Assembly (NCBI RefSeq): GCF_959608125.1
Contig: NZ_CAUHPG010000017.1
Coordinates: 1-45,416 of the forward strand
DNA from: an uncultured Slackia sp.
Lineage (GTDB): Bacteria; Actinomycetota; Coriobacteriia; Coriobacteriales; Eggerthellaceae
Length of the DNA stretch: 45,416 nucleotides
Direction of reading: 5' to 3'
The notes under the pieces were generated by a model, which worked only from the letters and a program-made list of their open reading frames with translations, searched no databases and was not told where the DNA came from. This document shows positions 17,209-25,309 of this stretch, in pieces (within the stretch, counting starts at the first letter, position 1; the number at the start of each line of letters is the position of its first letter). Made by a program: the position numbers and the translations under genes.

Positions 17209-20200
17209 CTATCGTTTCGTGCGAGACGCCTTGTCAAGGCGCTGCGAGACCACCTTGGTCACGCCGTCGGCCTGCATGGAGACGCCATAGAGCACATCCG
17301 CCATCTCCATCGTGCGCCGCTGATGCGTGATCATGATCAGCTGCGTCTCGTGACGCAGCGTATCGAGATACGCGAGCAGGCGCCGCAGGTTGCTGTCATC
17401 GAGCGCCGCCTCCACCTCGTCGAGGATATAGAAGGGCGTGTGCCTGATGCTGTATACCGCGAAGAGCAGCGCGATGGCGACGAGCGATTTCTCTCCGCCG
17501 CTCATAAGCGTCATCTTGGCGATCTTCTTGCCGCGCGGCTGCGCATGGACCTCGACGCCGAGGCGGCCTGCGTCGTCGAGCGCAACCAGCTCGAGCGAGC
17601 CCGAACCGCCCGGGAACAACTGCGCGAAGATGCGCCTGAAGTTCGCATCGACGCGCTCGAACGTGACGTCGAACTGCTCTTTCATGCGCGCGTCGATCGC
17701 AGATACGATGCGCCGCAATGCACGACGGGCCGCTTCGACGTCTTCGATTTGCGACGAAAGGAAATCATAACGATCTTTGGCCGCTTCGTATTCCTCGGCG
17801 ACAGACGGATCGATCGAACCGATGGATTTCAGACGCTTGGCCAGCTTGACGACCCGCTCTTCAGCGGCGACGCGGTCGTCGGGAGGAGCGATTTCTATCG
17901 CCGTCTCGATCGGAACGCCGCGATCGTGCACGATCGCGGAAACGGCCGCCTCGACCTGCACTTCGAGCTTGCCTTTGCCGATGCGCACCTCGCTTAGCGC
18001 GAGGCGCGACGCTTCAAGACGCTCCTGGGCTTGGCCGGAAGCTTCGCGAGCGGCCCCGATCGCGTCCGACAGCTCTCTCGAACTGCTCTGGGCGATGGCG
18101 GCCTTGCCCGCGAGGTCGTCGAGGCGCGCCTGCGCGCTTTCACGCAATGCGGCGAATACGCCATGCAGAGGGTCGATGCGGCGCTCGGCGCGCTCGAGCA
18201 CGCGTATCTGACCGGCCGCCCGCTCGCGCGCCTTCGACGCGCGGTCGAGGTCGGCCTGGCGCTCGCGGCATTCGCGTTCGAGCGATTTCGAACGCTCGAC
18301 GGCGGTGGCGTGCTCGAGCCGGGCCTCCGAAAGCTCCGCCTGCAGGCGGCTTTCGTTCTGAAAGGCCGCCTCGCGAGCGGCCGAAGCGTCGGCCCTGCGC
18401 TCCTCGAGCTGCACGCGCCGTTCGCGGCACGCCTGCGCCGCATCGGCCAACCGGTCCATTTCGGGCCGAACGGCTGCAAGCTTCTCGAGCGCGTCGGACA
18501 GATCGGCCGCGACCGCGCGCAACGCGGACTCGTTCGACACGATGCGCGCCCTCGCGCGGCCGAGGTCGGCCCGGACGCTTTCGGCCTCGCCTTCGCTTCG
18601 GGCGTATGCCTGGGAAAGCTCGTGACTTTCGGCCTTCGCCGACTCGAGTGCGCGCTCGGCCCCGGCAAGGTCGTTTTCGGCTGCGTTCAGGATGCCTCTC
18701 TCCTCGTCCAGAGCAGACTGCAGCGCGGCGAGCTCACGCTCGCGGGCGAGCAAGCCCGTACGAGCATCGGCCCCCGAGCCGAACGACACCTTTACGCCCG
18801 GGCGAACGACAAATCCGTCGGATGTGGCGAAGCGAAGCTTCGAATCGCCTTGCGCGGCATGGGCCGCCGCCTCGTCGAACGACGAGACCAGCACCACGTC
18901 TCCAAGCAGCGACTCCATCGCCGCGGAAAGCGTCGCAGGATATTCGATCCGGTCGAGCAGGCGTCCGTCCACGGCCGGCCGCTCGCAGGCGTCGGATGCG
19001 ATCAGCACGCTGGCGGCGCCTTCGACACGGGCGCCCGAAAGCGCCGCAGCGATCGCACAGGCGCGCTCGGAATCGGTCGCGCACAAAGCGGCAAGGTCAT
19101 CGGAGAGGAGCTGCTCGACGAGCGCCTCGAGATCCTGCGGAACTTTGATGCACGACGATACGGCGAACGCCTGCGCATCGAAATCCTTCGCGTGGGCGCG
19201 CATCCAGGCCGAAGCCTCGTCGCGGCCCGCAAGGCTTCGGCGCAGCTCGACGAGCGCCGCGATACGCCCCTCGGTCTTCTGCACGGCGCGGCGCGCGCTC
19301 TCGCACGCATCGCGCGCGGTAGAGGCGCGGGCAGCGGCCTCGCCGACCGCGGCGACAGCGGCCTCGCTTTCGCCCTTCAGCTCGCTCGAGTGCGCCGCGG
19401 CGCAGGCCGCATCGCGTTCGAGGCGCCGAGCCTCGGCACGCGCCGATTCGAGCTCGGCGGACAGCTCCGCTTTTTTCGATTCGAGCAATTCCTTGGAAGA
19501 CAGACGTCCGGCAAGGCCGTCTTGCAGCTCGGCCCTACGCGCAAGGGCGGCATCGAGCTCGCGTTCGCAGACACGCATGGCGGCCTGGATTTCGGAAAGG
19601 AGCTCATCCGCACAAGAGCGCTCGGCGCCCGCCTGCGCACAATCGCACGCGAGCTCGTCGATCGCCGACGCCAGCGCGTCGCGGCGCGCCGCGACATCGC
19701 CCGCCTTCTCGCGAAGCTCGGACACTTCGCGCTCGAAGCGCTCGATGCGCCGCGCGCCGCCTGCGAACGTCTCACGCGCCGAGGCGAGGCGTTCGCGGAT
19801 TCCGCGCGCCTTTTCGCGAAGGAGCGCGTCGTTCGACTCGAGACGCTCGAGCGCCATATGAAAACGGCCGCGCTGCGCAGTCAAATCGCCCACATAGAGG
19901 CCTTTCTCCTGCAGAAGCGCCTGGAGTTTTTCAAGCTTCGCCGCGGCCTCGTCGGCGGAAATGCGCGCCACGTCGATCGCTGCGGCCGCCTCGCGCTCGC
20001 GCAGCAATATGTCGTCCCAGCGAGCTTGCAAGACGCGCAGGTCGTCCACGGCGAGCATCAACTCGAGTTCGGCGAGTTCCTCGGAAACGGATTCGTAGGC
20101 CTGCACGCGGGCGGCCTTGCGGGCGAGCGGCTTGAGTTGGCGCTCGACTTCGGCGGCAACGTCTTTGACGCGCGCCAGATGGGCGTCCATCGCCGCGAGC

Positions 20201-20739
20201 TTGCGCTCGGAGCGCTCCTTGCGCTGCTTATGCTTGAGGACGCCCGCGGCCTCTTCGATCAAGGCGCGTCGGTCTTCGGGCCTGCTCGCCAAAATCGCGT
20301 CGAGGTTGCCCTGCCCGATGATCGAATGCGCACCCGTTCCTAGGCCCGTATCGTGCAGGATGTCCATGAAGTCCATGCGCCGCGCCGGCGATCCGTTGAT
20401 CAGATATTCGCTTTCGCCGCTGCGATACATGCGCCGCGTCAGCGACACTTCGGAGAAATCGACCGGCAACGTGCCGTCGGCGTTGTCGAGCACCAGGTCG
20501 ACCTCGGCCACGCCGACGCTCTTGCGCGCCGAAGACCCCGCGAAGATGACGTCCTCCATCGCCTGGCCGCGCAGGTTCTTCGCATTACGTTCGCCGAGGA
20601 CCCAAAGCACCGCATCGGAGATATTCGATTTTCCCGATCCGTTCGGGCCGACCACCGCCGTGATGCCCGGTTCGAGCGATATCGCGGAGCGGTCGGCAAA
20701 CGATTTGAACCCCTTGAGGACAAGCGACTTGAGGTGCAT
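17209..20739 (-). CDS. smc: Chromosome partition protein Smc
   Basis: Condensin ATPase that folds and segregates the chromosome. 1176 residues, normal length. Head half one has the Walker A GPNGSGKSN (31-39) and the IIGQGNLDAIL region. Two long Ala/Glu/Arg-rich coiled-coil arms (about 165-500 and 660-1010) flank a hinge near 505-655. The C-terminal head has the signature LMSGGEKSL and Walker B FYILDEVEAALDD. The partner genes scpA and scpB are not in the window. It starts 2 bp after rnc, implying coupling. Confidence 0.96.
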   Translation of the reverse strand: MHLKSLVLKGFKSFADRSAISLEPGITAVVGPNGSGKSNISDAVLWVLGERNAKNLRGQAMEDVIFAGSSARKSVGVAEVDLVLDNADGTLPVDFSEVSLTRRMYRSGESEYLINGSPARRMDFMDILHDTGLGTGAHSIIGQGNLDAILASRPEDRRALIEEAAGVLKHKQRKERSERKLAAMDAHLARVKDVAAEVERQLKPLARKAARVQAYESVSEELAELELMLAVDDLRVLQARWDDILLREREAAAAIDVARISADEAAAKLEKLQALLQEKGLYVGDLTAQRGRFHMALERLESNDALLREKARGIRERLASARETFAGGARRIERFEREVSELREKAGDVAARRDALASAIDELACDCAQAGAERSCADELLSEIQAAMRVCERELDAALARRAELQDGLAGRLSSKELLESKKAELSAELESARAEARRLERDAACAAAHSSELKGESEAAVAAVGEAAARASTARDACESARRAVQKTEGRIAALVELRRSLAGRDEASAWMRAHAKDFDAQAFAVSSCIKVPQDLEALVEQLLSDDLAALCATDSERACAIAAALSGARVEGAASVLIASDACERPAVDGRLLDRIEYPATLSAAMESLLGDVVLVSSFDEAAAHAAQGDSKLRFATSDGFVVRPGVKVSFGSGADARTGLLARERELAALQSALDEERGILNAAENDLAGAERALESAKAESHELSQAYARSEGEAESVRADLGRARARIVSNESALRAVAADLSDALEKLAAVRPEMDRLADAAQACRERRVQLEERRADASAAREAAFQNESRLQAELSEARLEHATAVERSKSLERECRERQADLDRASKARERAAGQIRVLERAERRIDPLHGVFAALRESAQARLDDLAGKAAIAQSSSRELSDAIGAAREASGQAQERLEASRLALSEVRIGKGKLEVQVEAAVSAIVHDRGVPIETAIEIAPPDDRVAAEERVVKLAKRLKSIGSIDPSVAEEYEAAKDRYDFLSSQIEDVEAARRALRRIVSAIDARMKEQFDVTFERVDANFRRIFAQLFPGGSGSLELVALDDAGRLGVEVHAQPRGKKIAKMTLMSGGEKSLVAIALLFAVYSIRHTPFYILDEVEAALDDSNLRRLLAYLDTLRHETQLIMITHQRRTMEMADVLYGVSMQADGVTKVVSQRLDKASRTKR

Positions 20740-20741
20740 TC

Positions 20742-21518
20742 CTAGCCTTTGATCTTTTTCTCGGCGCGAGCCTGTTTCTTCTCCTGCTTGGCTTTCGCCT
20801 TATCGGCCTTCGACGTCTTGCCGAAGCCGAGCGAATCGAGCGCGGTCTTGGCAGCCTGGCTCTCGGCTTCTTTCTTCGTGCGGCCCATGCCGCTCGCAAG
20901 CGCTTTCATGCCGGCGAAGACCTGGGACACGAACGTGCGGTCGTGCGGCGGGCCTTGCGTTTCCACAAGCTTGTACGTGGGCGTGATGCCCTCTTCCTGC
21001 AGCTTCTCCTGCAAGGCGCTCTTCGGATTCTCCGGCTCGCGCGCCATGTCGATCGACATGCGCGGAATGAGCGTACGGCCCACGAATTCCTGAGCGCCTT
21101 CGATGCCGGCATCTAGGAACAGCGCGGCCACGATGGCCTCATAGACGTTCTCGAGAGCCGAATGCAGGCCGCGACGGCCCGTGCCGCGCTCCGAGGAACC
21201 GAACACGATGACGTCGGCGAAGCCGAGCTTCTCGGCGACCGACGACAGGCTGGCACCCGAAACGAGCGCCACCTTGATGCGCGTCAAGCCGCCCTCATCG
21301 AGGTCGGGATACTCGTGAAACGCCGCATTGGCGACGATGGCTCCCAGGATGCTGTCGCCGAGGAACTCGAGGCGCTCGTAGCTGAATTTGACAGGCATGC
21401 CTTCGGTAGCGGAAGGATGGGTGATGGCGGCAAGAAGGATGGCGGGGTCGCGGAACTCGTATCCGACGATGCGCTGCGCGGCCTCGATCTTGTTCTGTTG
21501 CTCTTCGGTATGCGTCAT
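20742..21518 (-). CDS. rnc: Ribonuclease III
   Basis: Cleaves double-stranded RNA, including rRNA precursors. 258 residues: a catalytic domain with ERLEFLGDSILG and the second acidic cluster LENVYEAIVAALFLD, then a double-stranded RNA-binding domain (about 160-230) with NPKSALQEKLQ and KKEAESQAAKTAL. A lysine/alanine-rich tail of about 25 residues (KADKAKAKQEKK) extends beyond the usual end. The ATG directly follows the plsX stop codon. Between plsX and smc as in Bacillus, but without the fab and acp genes. Confidence 0.96.
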   Translation of the reverse strand: MTHTEEQQNKIEAAQRIVGYEFRDPAILLAAITHPSATEGMPVKFSYERLEFLGDSILGAIVANAAFHEYPDLDEGGLTRIKVALVSGASLSSVAEKLGFADVIVFGSSERGTGRRGLHSALENVYEAIVAALFLDAGIEGAQEFVGRTLIPRMSIDMAREPENPKSALQEKLQEEGITPTYKLVETQGPPHDRTFVSQVFAGMKALASGMGRTKKEAESQAAKTALDSLGFGKTSKADKAKAKQEKKQARAEKKIKG

Positions 21519-22514
21519 CTACTTGCCCACCGCCTCGGCGATAAGGCCTGCGACGTCTTTGCGCACCATGTCGGCCGACGCAAGCACGCCGTTCTCGATG
21601 GCGGTCGCATTGCTGGAACCATGACCGACCAAGCAGATACCCGCGACGCCGAGCAGCGGTGCGCCGCCGTAAGTGTCGGCGCTAATGCTGTCCTTAAGCT
21701 CTTTGAGGTCGTTTTTGAGGGCCAAACCGCCCATCTTGGCCTTCAAAGACGACGTCATGACCCCCTTGAGCGCGCTGAAAAGCGCCTTGGAGGTTCCCTC
21801 GATGGTCTTGAGGGTGACGTTGCCTGTGAAGCCGTCGGTCACGATGACATCATAAGCAGCATCGATGATATCGTTGCCTTCGGCATTGCCCACGAAGCCA
21901 GGCACGTTCTCCTTCATAAGGGAGAACGCCTGCTGGGCGAACTGCGAACCTTTGGTGTCCTCTTCACCGATATTGAGAAGCGCGATGCGCGGATTCTTGA
22001 TTCCGACGATCTTCTCGGCATAGATGGCGGCCATCCGAGCGAATTGCACCAGGTATTCGGGCTTGCAATCCGCATTCGCCCCGATGTCCGTCATAACCAC
22101 AGGCGCGATGGGGGAAGGAATCACGCTGCACAGCGCAGGGCGCTGGACCCCCTTGATGCGACCGATGCCGAGCGTCGCTCCCGCTAGACAGGCTCCCGTG
22201 GAACCCGCAGAGAAAAAACCCTGGGCTCGACCCTCCTTGACGGCACGACAGCCCACCACGATCGAAGAGTCTTTCTTTTTGCGAACGGCCTGCGCCGGAT
22301 GCTCGTCCATCGCGATAATCTCGGAAGCGGGCTGGGCAACGCAACGCGCATGGGCGCTTGCGAACGGCTCTACGACATCCGCAGGGCCGACCAGAATGAC
22401 TTCGAGCCTCTCGTCCTTCTCGAGAGCAGAAGCCACGCCTTCAAGCACGACGCCGGGAGCATGGTCGCCGCCCATAGCATCTACGGCGATGGTCACGGTA
22501 TCGTCAAACGACAT
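21519..22514 (-). CDS. plsX: Phosphate acyltransferase PlsX
   Basis: Makes acyl-phosphate from acyl-ACP for the first acylation of glycerol 3-phosphate. 331 residues with the N-terminal IAVDAMGGDHAPGVVLEG, SAGSTGACLAGA, ALCSVIPS and GNVTLKTIEGTSKAL. GAAAGGA lies 6 nt before the ATG. It follows rpmF, the common rpmF-plsX order, and abuts rnc with no acpP between. FakA at 27544 makes acyl-phosphates from free fatty acids, so the two supply the same PlsY route. Confidence 0.95.
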   Translation of the reverse strand: MSFDDTVTIAVDAMGGDHAPGVVLEGVASALEKDERLEVILVGPADVVEPFASAHARCVAQPASEIIAMDEHPAQAVRKKKDSSIVVGCRAVKEGRAQGFFSAGSTGACLAGATLGIGRIKGVQRPALCSVIPSPIAPVVMTDIGANADCKPEYLVQFARMAAIYAEKIVGIKNPRIALLNIGEEDTKGSQFAQQAFSLMKENVPGFVGNAEGNDIIDAAYDVIVTDGFTGNVTLKTIEGTSKALFSALKGVMTSSLKAKMGGLALKNDLKELKDSISADTYGGAPLLGVAGICLVGHGSSNATAIENGVLASADMVRKDVAGLIAEAVGK

Positions 22515-22636
22515 GAGATTCCTTTCGATTCTTGCTTTAATGCCCGCGAAAAGCGAGCCGTATAGAACCCTTTATACACGAATTGCCGACTCGTGAGCCG
22601 GCAATAGTGTTAATAGTGGAACTTGTGATGCTCCTG

Positions 22637-22816
22637 TTACTCGGTCTCGAGGACCTCGCGCTTACCGTAGTAGCCGCAGTTGCCGCACACGCGGTGGGGC
22701 AGCTTGACCTCGCCGCACTGCGGGCACGTAGAACGAGCGGGCATAGCGAGAACGCTGTTGGCGCTGCGACGAGAGTGGGTACGAGCACGACCAGTCTTTT
22801 GCTTAGGCACTGCCAT
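22637..22816 (-). CDS. rpmF: 50S ribosomal protein L32
   Basis: 59-residue ribosomal protein, below common ORF length cut-offs. It begins MAVPKQKTGRARTHSRRS, the L32 N-terminus, and carries a zinc ribbon with CPQC and CGNC. Encoded downstream of the DUF177 gene, its usual neighbour, and upstream of plsX. AAGGAG lies 10 nt before the ATG. A clear promoter at 22893-22921 makes it the first gene of the rpmF-plsX-rnc-smc-ftsY unit. Confidence 0.96.
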   Translation of the reverse strand: MAVPKQKTGRARTHSRRSANSVLAMPARSTCPQCGEVKLPHRVCGNCGYYGKREVLETE

Positions 22817-22892
22817 GGTTTTCCATCTCCTTATCCCCTCGACCGATACCTTCGATCGAAACGGTCATATCTATAAAATCAGACGAAACGAG

Positions 22893-22921
22893 ATAATAGC
22901 AAACCAACCTTGTTTGCGCAA
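22893..22921 (-). promoter_or_regulatory. Promoter of the rpmF-plsX-rnc-smc-ftsY operon
   Basis: Minus-strand -35 TTGCGC (22916-22921), 17-bp spacer, -10 TATTAT (22893-22898), 77 bp upstream of the rpmF start and in the AT-rich gap after the DUF177 gene. Confidence 0.75.
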
Positions 22922-22966
22922 TACTCGAATTCGGGCTCACAAAGAAAAACGTACGATTCGAGCCGT

Positions 22967-23515
22967 TTAATCGAACGAAAGATCCTTAAGCGCGGCGAAC
23001 GGGTTGTTCTTACCCACGCAATCGTCCTCTTCGACGGAAGCGGAACAATCGCACGCACCCTCGTTGAGGTTCGCCCCGCACTGCGCGCAGATTCCTTTGC
23101 AGTCCTCGTCGCACAGGGGAACGAGCGGCAGATCGACCAGGATGGCCGCCATAAGCAGCGTTTCCAAATCGATTTCATGCGACTCGGGCAGGACGTCGAA
23201 TTCGTCCTCGTCCATGTCTTCGGGAGCCTGCCCCTCCCCTTCGATGATGAAGTAGCCCTCGACCTCGCCCGAGATCGAGACCGTCATATCGTCGAGGCAG
23301 CGGGCGCACGAGGTGCTCGCCTCGCCCGTGACCGTTCCCGTCACCAGAATCGCACCGCCGACGTTGGACAGCACGACGCTGTAGGAAAACGGCGCGCATG
23401 CGACGAATTCGTCCGGACCGCACGAGAACGGACCCGGATCGAAAACGCCTTCGCGCACCGTGCTTTCCGCAGGCGAGAAAAGCTCTGCAGGAACTTCGAT
23501 GATAAGACGTTCCAT
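22967..23515 (-). CDS. yceD: DUF177 (YceD-like) protein
   Basis: 182-residue protein of the YceD/DUF177 family, usually encoded before rpmF and linked to 23S rRNA and ribosome assembly; the biochemical role is unsettled. The conserved CARCLDD core (first cysteine pair) is near residue 80. A C-terminal second pair, CDEDCKGICAQCG with CDC following, suggests a zinc site. The ATG at 23515 overlaps the stop codon of the upstream gene by 1 nt (TAATG). A longer frame upstream lies inside that gene and is rejected. Confidence 0.9.
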   Translation of the reverse strand: MERLIIEVPAELFSPAESTVREGVFDPGPFSCGPDEFVACAPFSYSVVLSNVGGAILVTGTVTGEASTSCARCLDDMTVSISGEVEGYFIIEGEGQAPEDMDEDEFDVLPESHEIDLETLLMAAILVDLPLVPLCDEDCKGICAQCGANLNEGACDCSASVEEDDCVGKNNPFAALKDLSFD

Positions 23516-23982
23516 TAGCGTCCGATGCCCTGGTTGTTGAGGCGGTCGCGGCAACGGCGCACGCTCGTGATGAGCGTGTCGAGGCTCTGCTCGACGTGGC
23601 CGAAGACCTCGTCGGCGTAATCCTCGGCGCCTGCGCGCGTCTGGCGCTCAAGCTCGCGGGCATCGGCCATGATCGTGTCGGCCTGCTGCTGGGCAATGCG
23701 AACGATTTCCTGTTCGGAAGCGATGGTCATAGCCTGGCTGCGGGCGTCTTCGATCAGGCGGGCGCTTTCGGCCTCGGCGTCGTCGATGAGGCTCTGGCGC
23801 TCGCGGACGATCTGGCGGGCCTGGGCGAACTCGCCCGGGAACGTGTCGCGAATCTCGTCCATGATTTCAAAAGCCGCTGCGATATCGACCTGACGAAGAT
23901 TTCCTTTGCCGAAAACCGGCTTGGAGTCCTCGAGGAGAATGGAAAGCTCCTCGATAAGTCCAAGAACTCCTGTTTCGTCCAT
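23515..23982 (-). CDS. SepIVA/DivIVA-like coiled-coil protein
   Basis: 155 residues from MDETGVLG. After a short N-terminal helix with a DIAAAFEIMDEIRDTFP segment, the chain is an almost continuous coiled coil rich in Ala, Glu, Arg and Gln (about 55-130), ending in a cluster of basic residues. No membrane segment, signal peptide or enzymatic motif. Annotation pipelines often call such proteins ATP synthase subunit B-like. The neighbours point elsewhere: in Mycobacterium a DivIVA-domain septation factor (SepIVA) is encoded beside the DUF177 gene near rnc and smc. By position I infer a cell-division or envelope-growth scaffold. The start is set by AAAGGGACTACTC just upstream. Confidence 0.6.
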   Translation of the reverse strand: MDETGVLGLIEELSILLEDSKPVFGKGNLRQVDIAAAFEIMDEIRDTFPGEFAQARQIVRERQSLIDDAEAESARLIEDARSQAMTIASEQEIVRIAQQQADTIMADARELERQTRAGAEDYADEVFGHVEQSLDTLITSVRRCRDRLNNQGIGR

Positions 23983-24212
23983 GAGTAGTCCCTTTCGTGC
24001 GTGCTGCGTTGAAGCTGCGTTGTTACAGGGCGAGGCCCTGGTTTTTTGCCAAGATGACGGGACGAAGAGACGACCCGTGTGCAATATCGGGTTATTTTAG
24101 CACGAAAAAGCGGCATCGATGCTATCTCCACACCGCATGCCCCTTCGCACGTGCCGTTTCGCTCGGTCGCGCGCATGCGGCCGAGCGGACCCGGAATGCG
24201 TTCGAACGCCCC

Positions 24213-24692
24213 TTAGTGGGCGAAACGGGCACGCAGCGCGGCTTCGACACACGGCGGCACGAGCTCGCCGACCTCGCCGTTGAACGAGGCGACCTCGCGC
24301 ACGATCGAGCTGGAAAGATACATGTACTGCGGAGGAGACATGATGAACATGGTCTCGATATCCCTGTTCAAGCGATAGTTCGCGGCCGTCATCTGGAACT
24401 CATATTCGAAGTCGGTGATGGCGCGCAAGCCCTTCACCACCACGTTGGCGTTGATTTCGGCGGCGAAATGCACGAGCAGGTCGTCGAACGGCTCGACCGT
24501 GACGTTGCCGAGCGCAGCCGTGGCCTCGCGGGCGAACGCGACGCGCTCGTCGAGCGAGAACAGCGGGCCCTTCTTCGCGGAAGCGGCGACGCCCACGACG
24601 ATTTCGTCGAACATCTGGGACGCGCGGCCGATGACGTCGAGGTGCCCGTTGGTAATCGGGTCGAACGTGCCTGGCACGAGAGCTTTCTTCAT
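24213..24692 (-). CDS. coaD: Phosphopantetheine adenylyltransferase
   Basis: Penultimate step of coenzyme A synthesis, adenylating 4'-phosphopantetheine. 159 residues, typical. Nucleotidyltransferase motif GTFDPITNGHLD (8-19), VVKGLRAITDFEYE, and YLSSSIVREVASFNG near the C-terminus. AAGGAGG lies upstream of the ATG. It follows rsmD by 30 bp, a widespread pairing. The 230 bp after it (23983-24212) hold no gene; TAAAAT on the minus strand near 24100 may be a -10 for the next gene, but no -35 is convincing. Confidence 0.96.
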   Translation of the reverse strand: MKKALVPGTFDPITNGHLDVIGRASQMFDEIVVGVAASAKKGPLFSLDERVAFAREATAALGNVTVEPFDDLLVHFAAEINANVVVKGLRAITDFEYEFQMTAANYRLNRDIETMFIMSPPQYMYLSSSIVREVASFNGEVGELVPPCVEAALRARFAH

Positions 24693-24722
24693 GAGATGGT
24701 CCTCCTTGCGAACCGTGGGAAT

Positions 24723-25298
24723 TTACGAGAGGCGGAAAAGGTCGATGACCGTTTTCGAGAATCGTTTGCTGGCAAGTATATCCGCTCGCACGCCCTTGTC
24801 GGCGAAAAACGCGCCCAGGTCGCACGACGCGTCGTGCTCGTAGCTGATGACGGCGTCGTCGGACAAGCGCCCGCCGTCGCGCAGGGCGGCCACCAGACCA
24901 TACACCTCGTCGGCCGAAAACGCGTACGGAGGATCGAGAAACACGATGTCATAGGCGGATCCGCCGGCAAGAGGCGGATTCTTCATCACGTCGGCGCGAA
25001 AAATCCGCGCGCGATCGACGGGAAGCCCCAGCATGTCGACATTAGAGCGCAGCGCCGCCAAGGCGGCCTTATCGCGCTCGAAGAAATGGGCCGACGCCGC
25101 GCCGCGCGACAGGCACTCGATGCCCAAGGCGCCGCTTCCCGCAAACGCGTCGAGGACGCGGGCGCCCTCGAGCGGCCCGTAAGCCGAGACGATCGTGCTT
25201 ATCAGGGATTCCTTAACGCGGTCGGTCGTCGGGCGCGTGGACGAGCCCTTCGGGGCCGCAAGCGGCCTTCCTTTGTACAAACCAGCGATAACGCGCAT
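24723..25298 (-). CDS. rsmD: 16S rRNA m2G966 methyltransferase RsmD
   Basis: Methylates guanine 966 of 16S rRNA using S-adenosylmethionine. 191 residues with MRVIAGLYKGRPL, RPTTDRVKESL, the SAM loop LDAFAGSGALGIE and the N2-methyltransferase motif FLDPPYA. AGGAGG lies 8 nt before the ATG. It lies 11 bp after recG and before coaD. Confidence 0.94.
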   Translation of the reverse strand: MRVIAGLYKGRPLAAPKGSSTRPTTDRVKESLISTIVSAYGPLEGARVLDAFAGSGALGIECLSRGAASAHFFERDKAALAALRSNVDMLGLPVDRARIFRADVMKNPPLAGGSAYDIVFLDPPYAFSADEVYGLVAALRDGGRLSDDAVISYEHDASCDLGAFFADKGVRADILASKRFSKTVIDLFRLS

Positions 25299-25309
25299 CG
25301 TGCATCCTC

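Noticed and set aside
18031..20343. 770-codon open frame antisense to smc
   Set aside because: Shadow of the alanine/glutamate-rich coiled-coil codons; no ribosome site and no family motif, while smc itself is intact.
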